From IMG/VR virus record IMGVR_UViG_3300044695_004231, positions 1 through 28,600 of that record: 28,600 nt of DNA. One strand, 5' to 3'. The translations under genes were made by a program, and so were the position numbers. Positions 17,539-25,613 of the stretch are shown piece by piece (within the stretch, counting starts at the first letter, position 1; every line of letters starts with the position of its first letter). The notes below the pieces were generated by a model. That model searched no databases and was not told the origin of the DNA. It worked only from the letters and a program-made list of their open reading frames with translations. This DNA is from a virus.

Positions 17539-17554
17539 TAGGTTATTTCCTAAT
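17537..17554 (-). promoter_or_regulatory. Inverted repeat overlapping the capsid-gene start
   Basis: ATTAGG-6 nt-CCTAAT is a perfect 6-bp repeat. Read on the minus strand, the AGGA ribosome-binding sequence falls in the first arm, and the second arm runs into the ATG (CCTAATG). In mRNA, folding would hide both signals, so it may tune capsid translation. The effect is inferred; the stem is short and AT-rich. Confidence 0.3.
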
Positions 17555-17575
17555 TAGTTATAAATGAATTGTCGG

Positions 17576-18550
17576 TTACAGGCGTAATCCCATAAACGAC
17601 TTTGGTTTGTATTCTTCGTCAAATTTTTCGTTTGGTACGTATTCAGCAGCAGCTTTTTTGCTACCTTTTTTGAACTCGTTTACCATTGATTTTCTGCCTT
17701 CTTCGTATGCTTTTTGTCGTTCCTGCTTGATAAGATCTTCGTACTTGATAATACGGTAGATATCTTTCATGCTAGGTTGATACTCAAACGACGCCATAGC
17801 AATATCAATAAACTCATCTTCTGTTAAACCACTGTCTGCAAAGTCAGTATGATAAGCATCTGCCATAATATCAAGGATATTATCTAGTTGCTGTTCATTC
17901 ATTCTACCATTAGATGCAGGTTGGTTGTCTGTTCTATTAGCAAGTTGTTGCAAATACTTATTACGGTTAGTAGTAATCTTTGCATTGTGATCTTCCAATG
18001 CTTGCTCAAGTGCTTGTGTACGCTTAAGTATTTGTGAGCTTACACTATTACGTCGCACAAGGTCAGCAGGATTGTAGATGTCTCTCCAGTTTTCACCAAA
18101 CTCTTCCTCGATCTGTTGCTCAATGTATTCACCAATTTCATCATTGTTGAATACTCTGCCTATTCCTAGCTTTTCAGCATATTCAGGCAAATGTGCAGCA
18201 ATAAAAGTTTCAGGATCTGTATTAAGCGATTTAATTAGCTGCAAAGCAGAATCTATTTCAGACTCTTTTGAAGCAATTTTTTCGCCATAAATGTTCAAAA
18301 AACCATCTATGAATTGATCACTATTTATATGTTTCCAAAGACCAGGATATTTCTCACGGTAAAATTGTAGCTCATCTTCCGATGATGCAAATTTTTGTTG
18401 AGGTTTCCATCCATCTGGAAGATTATCTAGGAAAGAAACATCAGCTTCGTAGGAATTACCCTGTTGTTGTTCAGATGGTTCCTGTTCATTTGGTTCATTT
18501 TCGCCTTCTGATTCAGGCATAGAACCTAGCAACTGATAAAAGTTACTCAT
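17576..18550 (-). CDS. Scaffolding protein
   Basis: 324 aa, acidic and highly helical. It has a disordered Glu/Gln/Asn-rich N-terminus (about 8-35), an acidic helical middle, and a Lys/Glu-rich C-terminal helix (about 270-324) ending in a basic segment. This is the typical make-up of phage scaffolds, whose basic C-terminal helix binds the capsid protein. Its place between portal and major capsid protein matches P22-type order. It is 18 bases after the portal and 37 before the capsid ATG. No protease domain is seen. Confidence 0.75.
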   Translation of the reverse strand: MSNFYQLLGSMPESEGENEPNEQEPSEQQQGNSYEADVSFLDNLPDGWKPQQKFASSEDELQFYREKYPGLWKHINSDQFIDGFLNIYGEKIASKESEIDSALQLIKSLNTDPETFIAAHLPEYAEKLGIGRVFNNDEIGEYIEQQIEEEFGENWRDIYNPADLVRRNSVSSQILKRTQALEQALEDHNAKITTNRNKYLQQLANRTDNQPASNGRMNEQQLDNILDIMADAYHTDFADSGLTEDEFIDIAMASFEYQPSMKDIYRIIKYEDLIKQERQKAYEEGRKSMVNEFKKGSKKAAAEYVPNEKFDEEYKPKSFMGLRL

Positions 18551-18568
18551 ATAAAACCGTGTGTAATG

Positions 18569-20848
18569 TTAAAAAGGAGGTGGTCCTGGCTCTTGATTAG
18601 GTGCAGCTTGCTGCTGCTCGCCTGCAATTTGTGGTTGGTTTGGCATTTGCGGTGTCTGACCAGACTCAACTTCATTGCTTGCAATTTCCATTTCAGCTTG
18701 TAGCTTTGCTTTTGCTTTAGCGTAATCAACTTCAAGATTTTTCTGGAAGATTTGCTGCTGCAATTGCTTGTTTTGTGATTCAAGATCTTGCAACTGTTGC
18801 TGAATCTGCTCCAATTGACCAGATAGATTTTTAACAGCGTCAACTTCTTGACGTATTTTTTGAGATTCTGGCAAGTCCAAATACTCGATCATGTATTGAG
18901 TAAGTAGTTGTTGGACATGAGGATCTTTAGTTTGTCCTCCAAGAACACCAAGAAGTTGAGCAGCCATTGCACGGGCAGTAGGCAAAGCACTAGTCATATT
19001 AGCTCGTACCTTAAACCGTATATCTTCTGAGTTTTCTAGCAATTGGATTTCTTGCTGATCGCCATTATCGTCTAAATAAGTCAATACTTTATCTTTTGGA
19101 GCATACGCTTGCAAGTAAGAAACGTATACATACGTAAACCTCTCAATTGCATCTTCCAGCCAACGAGCGTATAGCTTAATCCGTTGAGTGCCAAACGACT
19201 GCATTGTTTGTATTCCGCCAAAAGTATCTGGCGTAGCTGCGGTTGGTTGACCTTGAACGATACTAGAAATACCAGTAATGTATTCCAGCAAATTTTGAAG
19301 CATACCCAAAATGCGTTCAATAGCAGGATTAAGAGAAGAGCCATCAGTGATAACAGGTTGACCACCATTTGGCAATTCAGCAATAGGATTGTATTCAATA
19401 AAAGCATTTGGTTTTGACCATTCTTTTTCTGCTTTGCTTGGATCTGTTATTGAGCCTTTAGGGTATAGCACTTTACGATGTGCAGAGCTTTGCATATCGT
19501 AAATAAGCAAAGACCAAAACTTATTCAAAGCTTTAACAATGTCTTTGATAAAGTGCATAATCCCATAGATCTTGTCAGGTCTATTAGCAACAGCAAGCGT
19601 AAATGGAATCAATGGATATTCATCACATGGGATTACGTTTTGCTCAATAATCCTATTGTTAACAAGCAACCAGCGTTTAACCATTTTTTGGTTACGCTTA
19701 AAAAAGTTGCGTACTGTAACTACCTCACCATTAAGCGATTCGATTTCATACGCTGGAATTTCATCAGGCATTTCAGCATATGAGATCATCATCTCTTGCA
19801 ATTGTGCCGATTGTTCATCTAGTTGACCAGCAACAGCTTCGTATTCACGTTGGCTACCTTGAACAGATTGAATGCCCTGCATCAAATTCGTGCCGGGAGT
19901 AGTAATCATATCTTCAGCTTGCTGGAGACCATCACTTGCTTGCGATGCTTGCTGAACATTAGCTTGCATCTGCTGTTGGAACTGCTGAATTTGTTGACCC
20001 ATTGCTGCTTTGTCAGGATTTGACATAGTAGTTGGCTTGGGCTTTTTACTCGAAATGATGCCAGTATCGCTGATGTATACGTTTACTTGTTGCTTTGAAA
20101 AAAATTCTCGCACCCACACATAGCGATCCTGCTTGTTAGCAGTCATGCCAGTATCAAAAGGCCATCCAGCAACAATGGGAACGATGTTAGTATCAACACC
20201 CCACATAATATCTGGGGCAAAATTTGTCACATCGTAGTCAGTGATTGTAATATCATACTTACGTTCAGCTTTACCTTTAGGAAGAACGTCTACAATACAC
20301 ATGTATTCAGCATCTGAAAAGTCAGGCTTTTGAGCATGTGGGTCTACAAACACCTGCGCCCACGGTTTGTACTCTCCAACTACACCAAATGTTGTTTCAG
20401 CATAAAAATCATTTGGTCTAACGTACAACCAACCAATACCGCCAGCAAATGTATCGCGAACACACATAGTAAGCTCGCGATTAAAATGTCCTTCATACAA
20501 AGAAGCTACAATTGCCTGCTCATACATGTTTGTAAAGTCTTGGCTAACTGCAGCAGAAGCAAGCAAGCGAGGTGCTGGCTTGCCTCCAGTAATAAACGAA
20601 ATCATTTGCTCGATAATAGCCCAAGATACTTTTGTTGAAATTGGGATATCGTAGCGTTGCTGAATATAATCTAGCTGATTATTAGTAAATTGCGTCCTCG
20701 TACCCTCGACATCCGAATAGTACAATTCGTGATCTTCCTTCATCATTCTGCGTGTAGCAGATGATTGCGCCACCATTAGCCGAAATTGATTGTTCAATAT
20801 CGTAACAATGTCGGGAGTTTCTTCAATACCTCGATTGCGTTTAGCCAT
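18569..20848 (-). CDS. Portal protein (P22-like size)
   Basis: 759 aa, close to the 725-aa P22 portal. The N-terminal region contains RRMMKEDHELYYSD and the TNNQLDYIQQRYDIP stretch, followed by aromatic-rich helices, a pattern common in podovirus portals. A Gln-rich insertion (about 275-340) interrupts the middle. The C-terminal quarter is a long coiled coil (about 670-725) resembling the barrel of P22-type portals, ending in a Pro/Gln-rich tail. It would form the dodecameric DNA entry ring and dock the terminase. It is the first gene of the leftward arm, with its ATG only 10 bases from the repeated motif at 20859-20873. Confidence 0.8.
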   Translation of the reverse strand: MAKRNRGIEETPDIVTILNNQFRLMVAQSSATRRMMKEDHELYYSDVEGTRTQFTNNQLDYIQQRYDIPISTKVSWAIIEQMISFITGGKPAPRLLASAAVSQDFTNMYEQAIVASLYEGHFNRELTMCVRDTFAGGIGWLYVRPNDFYAETTFGVVGEYKPWAQVFVDPHAQKPDFSDAEYMCIVDVLPKGKAERKYDITITDYDVTNFAPDIMWGVDTNIVPIVAGWPFDTGMTANKQDRYVWVREFFSKQQVNVYISDTGIISSKKPKPTTMSNPDKAAMGQQIQQFQQQMQANVQQASQASDGLQQAEDMITTPGTNLMQGIQSVQGSQREYEAVAGQLDEQSAQLQEMMISYAEMPDEIPAYEIESLNGEVVTVRNFFKRNQKMVKRWLLVNNRIIEQNVIPCDEYPLIPFTLAVANRPDKIYGIMHFIKDIVKALNKFWSLLIYDMQSSAHRKVLYPKGSITDPSKAEKEWSKPNAFIEYNPIAELPNGGQPVITDGSSLNPAIERILGMLQNLLEYITGISSIVQGQPTAATPDTFGGIQTMQSFGTQRIKLYARWLEDAIERFTYVYVSYLQAYAPKDKVLTYLDDNGDQQEIQLLENSEDIRFKVRANMTSALPTARAMAAQLLGVLGGQTKDPHVQQLLTQYMIEYLDLPESQKIRQEVDAVKNLSGQLEQIQQQLQDLESQNKQLQQQIFQKNLEVDYAKAKAKLQAEMEIASNEVESGQTPQMPNQPQIAGEQQQAAPNQEPGPPPF

Positions 20849-20942
20849 ATCGGTGTTTCGTGGTTTAACTACGCTTGGTTGGGTTTGTCTTGTTTAACAT
20901 AAGGCTAAACTCCAAATTTCACAACTATTTAATGGAGCTAGT
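20849..20942. promoter_or_regulatory. Divergent regulatory region between the two arms
   Basis: 94 bp separate the portal (leftward) from the recombinase (rightward). It holds copy 1 of the 23-bp repeat (20855-20877), with the core CGTGGTTTAACTACG and a TACGCTTG element, one base from TAnnTTTG. A GGAG ribosome-binding site lies five bases before the rightward ATG. No strong sigma-70-like boxes stand out on either strand. Because the core is nearly palindromic and only 10 bases from the portal ATG, it may also control the leftward arm. Confidence 0.5.
20855..20877 (+). repeat. 23-bp repeated promoter/operator motif, copy 1
   Basis: Shares the pattern GTT-W-CGTGGTTWAACTACG-YTTG with three other copies at 25239, 25300 and 25788. 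This copy has C instead of T in the final element (TACGCTTG). It is oriented toward the recombinase gene, whose ATG is 66 bases downstream. Confidence 0.7.
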
Positions 20943-21545
20943 ATGTCAGAGATACTATCTGATACACCAACACAACGCATTTATGCGAAACTATTTGCAG
21001 TACAAAATGAGATACCAGTTATCCCAAAGACTGCAACTAACCCGCATTTCAAAAGTAAATATGCGGATCTTCCCACAATCATGGATATTATAAGGCCAAT
21101 TTTAGCCAAGCACAAAATCTTGCTATTGCAGCCTTTATACGAAAGTGAAAGTCTTGATGTACTGCGTATTTCTACGCAGTTTATTGATATTGAAACAGGT
21201 TTTTCGACAACTTCTACAACCACAGTGCCAATTGGTACTAATAAAACTCCACAGGCATTTGGCAGTGCTATTACTTATGCGCGTCGCTATGCACTATGTA
21301 GTTTTCTCGGAATAGTAGCAGATGAAGATGACGATGGCAATGCTTCAAGTACGCCAGCAGTTAGCAAAATTACGCAGTCGCAAATTATTGCGCTATACGA
21401 AGCAGCTAAAACAGCAGGATACACCAAAGATGATGTGCTTGCAAAGCTTAAACCTAAAGGCATACACCGTGCCGATCAATTAACGCCAGAACTTTACACC
21501 AAATTCATGGCATGGCTTACAAATAACCCAAAGAAAGACGCTTAA
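20943..21545 (+). CDS. erf: ERF-family single-strand annealing recombinase
   Basis: 200 aa. The N-terminal 130 residues match the ERF family: KTATNPHFKSKYADLPTIMD (about 29-48), a strand-rich segment with TGFSTTSTTTVP (85-96), and the signature GSAITYARRYAL (107-118), followed by acidic residues (128-131). ERF proteins bind single-stranded DNA and anneal complementary strands for phage recombination and genome circularisation. The C-terminal 60 residues form a separate helical, Lys-rich domain. The start is supported by GGAG five bases upstream. It opens the rightward arm and shares one base with the next gene (TAATG). Confidence 0.85.
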   Translation: MSEILSDTPTQRIYAKLFAVQNEIPVIPKTATNPHFKSKYADLPTIMDIIRPILAKHKILLLQPLYESESLDVLRISTQFIDIETGFSTTSTTTVPIGTNKTPQAFGSAITYARRYALCSFLGIVADEDDDGNASSTPAVSKITQSQIIALYEAAKTAGYTKDDVLAKLKPKGIHRADQLTPELYTKFMAWLTNNPKKDA

Positions 21546-22072
21546 TGGAAGACTCAGTAGAGCAACTTAACGAGAAGCACATGCTTCTCAACTTTATGTC
21601 CTGTTTTTACTTTGACCATTTTAAACAATTGGACATAGCATGGGACAAGTATGTCCCATTTTCCACGCTTTACACTAGACTGTTTAGCTTCAAATCATTT
21701 TTAAGCAATGATTTAGTAGTATTCAAACCAGATCAGGTACGACTGTACATGATTTTGACTGCTATTATAGGTCAGTATGCCGATTCAATTGAGTGGGAGC
21801 TAGATTCTGATGGCAAAATGATTATTAAGCATGTCAAGTTGCCTAAAGAATTTATGAGTCCCGATAAAACAACTAAAATTAACATGGAAAGTGTAGCTGA
21901 AGGCGATAGTCTGCTAGTAGACGAAGCCTATTTTGGTAAAGTACACGACCCAAATACACCTACCCGTAGATTATGTATGGCTCATTATGGGTCTTACATG
22001 GCAGAATTGACCGACATGCACAAAATCATCAACAATCTAATCTGGAGGGTAGGCTCATTGGCCTACGAATAA
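21545..22072 (+). CDS. Hypothetical protein in the recombination block (175 aa)
   Basis: 175 aa, aromatic-rich, with a helical N-terminus, a central beta segment and an Asp/Glu-rich middle. No membrane helix or known motif is seen. The ATG overlaps the ERF stop, and the stop is one base from the Gp157-like gene, so the three genes are likely translated together. A role in recombination or DNA protection is inferred from context only. Confidence 0.55.
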   Translation: MEDSVEQLNEKHMLLNFMSCFYFDHFKQLDIAWDKYVPFSTLYTRLFSFKSFLSNDLVVFKPDQVRLYMILTAIIGQYADSIEWELDSDGKMIIKHVKLPKEFMSPDKTTKINMESVAEGDSLLVDEAYFGKVHDPNTPTRRLCMAHYGSYMAELTDMHKIINNLIWRVGSLAYE

Positions 22073-22073
22073 C

Positions 22074-22703
22074 ATGGCAACAGCAAAATTCCCAGGAAAT
22101 TGGTTTTATCACGTCACATCTAAATCGATATTAGAGCCTGATGAGTCAGGTAAGTCTAATCTAGAGTCTATGGTAATGGCTTGTGGAGCAGACAATGACG
22201 CTGAGTACATATTCCAAGTATTAGACGAGTGCATAAATCACCTAATGCACTCGGATATTGATACTAATGAAGCTACTAATGTAATTGACACTGTTTATTC
22301 TAGCAGAAACGCGCTAGATAATAAGATCAGCGACATTACAAAGGAAATCAAAAAGCTGAAAAAGAAGCTTGACATGTACAATTACCTTTACGATGCTCAC
22401 ACTAAACAAATGCGTGACCTACTTATGAGCCTTCCTGTTAATCAGGTGATGCTTACTGATGGTACCGACATTAAACTGCGTAGCAATCCTGGGAAATTGG
22501 TCAATGAGCGCGTTCCAACGCCTGATGATTACAAGCGATTTGGCGATACATTTATTAGAGCAAGCTATGCTTGGGATTTAACCAAGATTAAAGGTGCTTT
22601 AATGGATGGAGAAATTGATCATACTTGGGTAGAAAAGCATGGATTTGAGTTTATCCGTGATGTATCTTTGACTATCAAGTCATTATCAAAGGATTCTCAG
22701 TAA
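22074..22703 (+). CDS. Gp157-family protein
   Basis: 209 aa. A long Lys-rich coiled coil (about 80-115, with KEIKKLKKKLDMYNYLYDAH) is followed by a segment typical of the siphovirus Gp157 family: LTDGTDIKLRSNPGKL, then VPTPDDYKR and WDLTKIKGALMDGE. The extreme C-terminus is beta-rich. Gp157 proteins are often found beside ERF or other annealing proteins and have been linked to phage resistance or DNA protection, but the biochemical role is not established. The first 60 residues include an acidic patch (CGADNDAEY) not obviously part of the family. Junctions on both sides are TAACATG. Confidence 0.7.
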   Translation: MATAKFPGNWFYHVTSKSILEPDESGKSNLESMVMACGADNDAEYIFQVLDECINHLMHSDIDTNEATNVIDTVYSSRNALDNKISDITKEIKKLKKKLDMYNYLYDAHTKQMRDLLMSLPVNQVMLTDGTDIKLRSNPGKLVNERVPTPDDYKRFGDTFIRASYAWDLTKIKGALMDGEIDHTWVEKHGFEFIRDVSLTIKSLSKDSQ

Positions 22704-22704
22704 C

Positions 22705-22962
22705 ATGGACGTTTACACCCAAATTCATCTAGCTTTAGAGCTAATTTACCACGTAAGTATTGTTGCTTGGCTTTACTTTTTGTCTAGAAACGTAAACTTC
22801 ATAGACGAAATAAAGCAACGTTTGCAAACTGGGCAGCGTCTTACAGAAGATCGTCTACACGAACTTGAAAACGATGTGTATACATTGCAACAGCAGGCAA
22901 AAGTGTCTGATAGGCCACTTCCAGTAAAGCGTAAAATAGGACCAGTAACACGCAAGAAGTGA
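22705..22962 (+). CDS. Small membrane-anchored coiled-coil protein (85 aa)
   Basis: One N-terminal hydrophobic helix (about 6-27) is followed by a charged helix with heptad spacing (about 32-66) and a basic tail (PVKRKIGPVTRKK). It resembles in layout the small membrane proteins at 3051-3350 and 25365-25613. It is the last gene before an intrinsic terminator. A role at the membrane, for example anchoring replication or blocking superinfection, is possible but not shown by motifs. Confidence 0.5.
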   Translation: MDVYTQIHLALELIYHVSIVAWLYFLSRNVNFIDEIKQRLQTGQRLTEDRLHELENDVYTLQQQAKVSDRPLPVKRKIGPVTRKK

Positions 22963-23017
22963 AAAATGTAGTTGTTTGTGGAAGAGCAGCGTTTATTTTT
23001 CAACATTCTTGCTTTAG

Positions 23018-23051
23018 GCGGGGGATGAATTTACTTTTGTCCCCCGCTTTT
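23018..23051 (+). terminator. Intrinsic terminator after the recombination genes
   Basis: A perfect 8-bp GC-rich stem, GCGGGGGA (23018-23025) with TCCCCCGC (23040-23047), a 14-base loop, then a short T run. It lies 56 bases after the gene ending at 22962 and 25 bases before the endonuclease ATG. The 113-base gap holds no other recognisable element. The short T run means termination may be partial. Confidence 0.7.
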
Positions 23052-23075
23052 CTTTAATCATTACAAATACATGGT

Positions 23076-23456
23076 ATGGCAAAAGCAAAAAGCGAACAAA
23101 AAGGAAAGCAATCACTAAAAAACAACGCAACAACCAAGAATGAGGCGAAGTTTTTTGAGTTACTTACGTTAGCAGGCCTACCATTGCCTGCCAAAGAAGT
23201 AATGATGATACAAGGAAGGAAGTACCGCGTTGATTATGCTTGGCATAGTCTACGTTTAGGCATTGAAATACAGGGAGGAGTGTTTACTAGAGGAGCTCAT
23301 GGCAGTGTTTACGGCATATTGCAGGGCTATAAAAAGTCAAATGATGCAGCACAGCATGGGTGGACACTTATGTACTACCTACCTAGCGAAATGTTGAAAC
23401 CAGAAACTGTAATAGCAATAAAAAGGGCGTTTGAATGGAAGCTGGAGAATGGATAG
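23076..23456 (+). CDS. PD-(D/E)XK-type phage endonuclease
   Basis: 126 aa. After a basic tail (1-20) come a conserved Glu/Phe helix (NEAKFFELL), the KYRVDYAW strand (Asp53), and LGIEIQGGVF (Glu64, Gln66). Then GAHGSVYG and a KKSNDAAQHGW helix follow. This order matches small Vsr/DUF559-like nucleases encoded by phages, which cut DNA or resolve recombination intermediates. The usual D...ExK triad reads as D...ExQ here, as in relatives with an E-I-x-G-G strand. It overlaps the helicase gene by 22 bases. The ATG five bases upstream is out of frame. Confidence 0.65.
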   Translation: MAKAKSEQKGKQSLKNNATTKNEAKFFELLTLAGLPLPAKEVMMIQGRKYRVDYAWHSLRLGIEIQGGVFTRGAHGSVYGILQGYKKSNDAAQHGWTLMYYLPSEMLKPETVIAIKRAFEWKLENG

Positions 23457-24787
23457 ACAGAGATTTAGAAGCGTTGGTGTTAGGTACTTTTCTAGCTGAT
23501 AGCAAAAGACTTGATCCTACGCTTGTAAATCCAGAGATCTTTACGTTACAACCATATAAAACTATATGGTCAGTAGCATTTCAGGAATGGACAGCAGGCA
23601 ATCCCGTTGATCTAGTTACTGTAACAAGTGCTCTGCAACGAGATGGTCTTCTAAACCTAGTTGGTGGAGCAGGGACAATTGCTAAAATGATGGCAGATTG
23701 TCCTATTAGTGCTACGGATAAGCACATTAAAATACTAACAGATTTGTGGCAAAAGCGTTGTACGTTCTACGCACTTAACAATGCGTTGCAAGAACTACGC
23801 TCAGGCAAAACTTCTATCAAAGAATTGGTTTCTAAAGTAGACCAGACTGTTTTAGAAGTTGTAGCAGATCATTCGTACAGCCATCTTAACAAAGACAAAG
23901 AGCTAGATGAGATTGCAGACAAGATCTTTAACCCAGTCAGCGGAGACTGTATTGGTACTGCATGGCCTAGTCTTGATAAGCTAATAGGTGGTTATAGGCC
24001 GGAAGAACTTGTACTTATGGCAGGACGTCCTGCTATGGGTAAAACTGCTCTTATGGTTACGGCACAAAGAGATCTAGCATTGCGTGGTATACCATCTGTA
24101 TGTTTCTCCCTTGACATGGGTAGAAAGCAATTGTGGTCACGTTACATTAGTCAGGGAGCAGATATATCCGTATCTACCCTCGAGTCTGGAGCAGCGTTTA
24201 ACGACGAAGAAGTAACTCGTATCAAAGGCGCAGTAGGCGAACTAAAGGATTTGCCGATGTGGGTTGATACAGATCCATATCACACATTAGCAGAAATACG
24301 GATGATTACTAGGCAGATGGTTCTTAAACATGGCGTTAAGGTTGTGTTTATAGACCATCTAGGTAAGATCCGCCCAGAGAAAGCTAATAGCAGAGAGCAG
24401 GAAGTAAGTGTAATTGTACAAGGTCTAAAGGCACTAGCAAAAGAGTTTAACCTTACAGTTATATCACTAGTACAGTTAAACCGTCAAGTAGAGATGAGAG
24501 CAGACAAACGTCCTATGCTATCTGATCTACGAGAATCAGGTTCAATAGAGCAGGAAGCTGATATTGTTCTAATGTCGTATAGACCAGAGTATTACAACCT
24601 GCCTACATTTGAAGATGGTGTAACTCTAGCAAAGAATCGCATGGAAGTAATAGCAGCCAAAGTACGCAATGGTATTCCAGGTGGCGTTATCCTTAACTTC
24701 CAGGGCCATTTAACCAAAGTAGAAGAAATGACAATCGAACATAGGAACCCCAACATTCTTGATTGGAATGATGCGGTTTTTGCTTAA
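23435..24787 (+). CDS. dnaB: DnaB-like replicative helicase
   Basis: 450 aa with both DnaB domains. An N-terminal helical domain (about 5-105) precedes a RecA-like motor with Walker A GRPAMGKTAL (197-206), Walker B VVFIDHLG (303-310), the SLVQLNRQVE motif (about 344-353), and LSDLRESGSIEQEADIVLM (362-380). It should unwind DNA as a hexamer at the phage fork. No primase, loader or polymerase is in the window, so these may lie elsewhere or be supplied by the host. The ATG lies in the end of the endonuclease gene. A strong terminator follows at 24824. Confidence 0.9.
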   Translation: MEAGEWIDRDLEALVLGTFLADSKRLDPTLVNPEIFTLQPYKTIWSVAFQEWTAGNPVDLVTVTSALQRDGLLNLVGGAGTIAKMMADCPISATDKHIKILTDLWQKRCTFYALNNALQELRSGKTSIKELVSKVDQTVLEVVADHSYSHLNKDKELDEIADKIFNPVSGDCIGTAWPSLDKLIGGYRPEELVLMAGRPAMGKTALMVTAQRDLALRGIPSVCFSLDMGRKQLWSRYISQGADISVSTLESGAAFNDEEVTRIKGAVGELKDLPMWVDTDPYHTLAEIRMITRQMVLKHGVKVVFIDHLGKIRPEKANSREQEVSVIVQGLKALAKEFNLTVISLVQLNRQVEMRADKRPMLSDLRESGSIEQEADIVLMSYRPEYYNLPTFEDGVTLAKNRMEVIAAKVRNGIPGGVILNFQGHLTKVEEMTIEHRNPNILDWNDAVFA

Positions 24788-24823
24788 ATTAGATCAGCTC
24801 CATTCCTTCCCCTCCTTCCCCAG

Positions 24824-24854
24824 ACCCTACCCGTAAAAAGGTAGGGTTTTTTTT
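24824..24854 (+). terminator. Intrinsic terminator after the helicase
   Basis: A perfect 8-bp stem, ACCCTACC (24824-24831) with GGTAGGGT (24840-24847), an 8-base loop, then a T8 tract. It lies 37 bases after the helicase stop and should end the replication transcript. Confidence 0.85.
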
Positions 24855-25080
24855 ACATATCAATTGTGACATGTAAAGAAAAGGCTAATCTTTTTACTTG
24901 ACTCATATAGTGATTATTTGTTAGGTTTACACCGAACAGGGGCAAAAACAACAGGGTAATAATAACAACTAATTATTACTTTATATTATTAAAGCAAGGT
25001 ATACTAAAGTTAGGCAAGTTATCGCCAATTGATAACTTTAAAGGGGCATAGAACAAGGTAGAAAATATGTGTAGGGACCC
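24855..25080. other. AT-rich noncoding stretch with an inverted repeat
   Basis: About 225 bp without a credible gene, first part of the 577-bp gap between helicase and the gene at 25365. It includes an AT-only-like run (about 24970-25000) and a perfect 8-bp inverted repeat, AAGTTATC-7 nt-GATAACTT (25016-25038), with no T tract behind it. This could be an operator or part of a replication origin when taken with the next block. No clear promoter is seen, only a weak TATACT at about 25000. Confidence 0.4.
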
Positions 25081-25086
25081 CCACGT

Positions 25087-25150
25087 AACTAGGTGGTCGC
25101 TCTGACAGATCACCACCCCCCCCTACCCAGGCTACCCCCCACCCCTAGTT
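25087..25150. other. C-tract block with G-quadruplex potential inside an inverted repeat
   Basis: Four C runs of 8, 3, 6 and 4 bases (25116-25145), with short loops of 2, 6 and 1 bases, meet the usual G3+N1-7 rule on the minus strand. The block lies inside the inverted repeat AACTAGG (25087-25093) / CCTAGTT (25144-25150), with a second pair GGTGGT / ACCACC nested within. It is very unlike the AT-rich surroundings. Possible origin, terminus or transcription-pausing element; function unproven. Confidence 0.5.
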
Positions 25151-25158
25151 GACCTTCG

Positions 25159-25212
25159 GCTCGCTACGCTCGCCTCGGTTGCTCCGCTACCATCGCTCGC
25201 TTCGCTCGCTCC
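25159..25212. repeat. GC-rich TCGCT repeat cluster
   Basis: Several short copies of TCGCT or CGCTCGC occur within 54 bases (GCTCGCTACGCTCGCC, then TCGCTCGCTTCGCTCGCT). Such clusters occur as iterons but also as general low-complexity sequence in phages and plasmids. No gene covers it. Confidence 0.4.
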
Positions 25213-25238
25213 GGTGCTACGTGTAGGACGCTTGAACC

Positions 25239-25261
25239 GTTACGTGGTTAAACTACGTTTG
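25239..25261 (+). repeat. 23-bp repeated promoter/operator motif, copy 2
   Basis: Core CGTGGTTAAACTACG (25243-25257), then TTTG, giving TACGTTTG (25254-25261), a perfect TAnnTTTG. It lies 61 bases upstream of copy 3, same orientation. Confidence 0.75.
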
Positions 25262-25299
25262 CTTCACCAATGTGTTACGCCCAGACACAATGCCATAGT

Positions 25300-25322
25300 G
25301 TTACGTGGTTTAACTACGTTTG
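25300..25322 (+). repeat. 23-bp repeated promoter/operator motif, copy 3
   Basis: Core CGTGGTTTAACTACG (25304-25318), then TTTG, giving TACGTTTG. The next ATG (25365) is 43 bases downstream. A short hairpin follows immediately. Confidence 0.75.
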
Positions 25323-25341
25323 GTAAGGGAAAGTCCTTTAC
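25323..25341 (+). promoter_or_regulatory. Leader hairpin before the gene at 25365
   Basis: GTAAGGGA-3 nt-TCCTTTAC forms an 8-bp stem with one G-T wobble. It is right after copy 3, so a transcript starting there would begin with this hairpin, a layout that may stabilise the mRNA. Confidence 0.4.
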
Positions 25342-25364
25342 ATCACAATAACTTGGAGACCGCA

Positions 25365-25613
25365 ATGGAAATCGCATTTGGATTACTCGCACTAACACTA
25401 GTCGGTGTTATCGCCTATCTCAGCATCAAGCTCGAGTCGTTCGAGGTTGAAGTCAAGGTGCTCAAGGAATACCTCGACAATGCCAACGGAGAAATCTCCC
25501 TATGCTACGACGAGCTATGGGAAACCCGACAGATGTGCAATGCTATATCACAACAACGTAATGATTACTTCAAACAACTCAACGAACTGTCGTCCGAGAT
25601 AGCTCGAAGCTAA
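25365..25613 (+). CDS. Small membrane coiled-coil protein with C-ending codons (82 aa)
   Basis: I place the start at ATG 25365 because GGAG lies six bases upstream; the frame is open from a TTG at 25320, but that falls inside repeat copy 3. The protein has an N-terminal membrane helix (about 2-21) and a charged coiled coil (about 24-80). Codons favour C endings and CTC/ATC, unlike the AT-rich neighbouring genes, which suggests recent acquisition or different expression demands. It is preceded by two copies of the repeated motif and followed by two stem-loops. No family is recognised. Confidence 0.55.
   Translation: MEIAFGLLALTLVGVIAYLSIKLESFEVEVKVLKEYLDNANGEISLCYDELWETRQMCNAISQQRNDYFKQLNELSSEIARS

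Noticed and set aside
24895-24930. Sigma-70-like promoter TTGACT with a -10 box
   Set aside because: The hexamer TTGACT is present, but 17 bases downstream is TTAGGT, a poor -10, and no gene starts within 400 bases.
24855-25080. Transfer-RNA gene in the noncoding gap
   Set aside because: No cloverleaf arms, T-loop or anticodon pattern could be found; the inverted repeat at 25016-25038 stands alone.
25159-25212. CRISPR-like array in the TCGCT cluster
   Set aside because: Units are only 5-8 bases with irregular spacing and no unique spacers; no cas genes are present.
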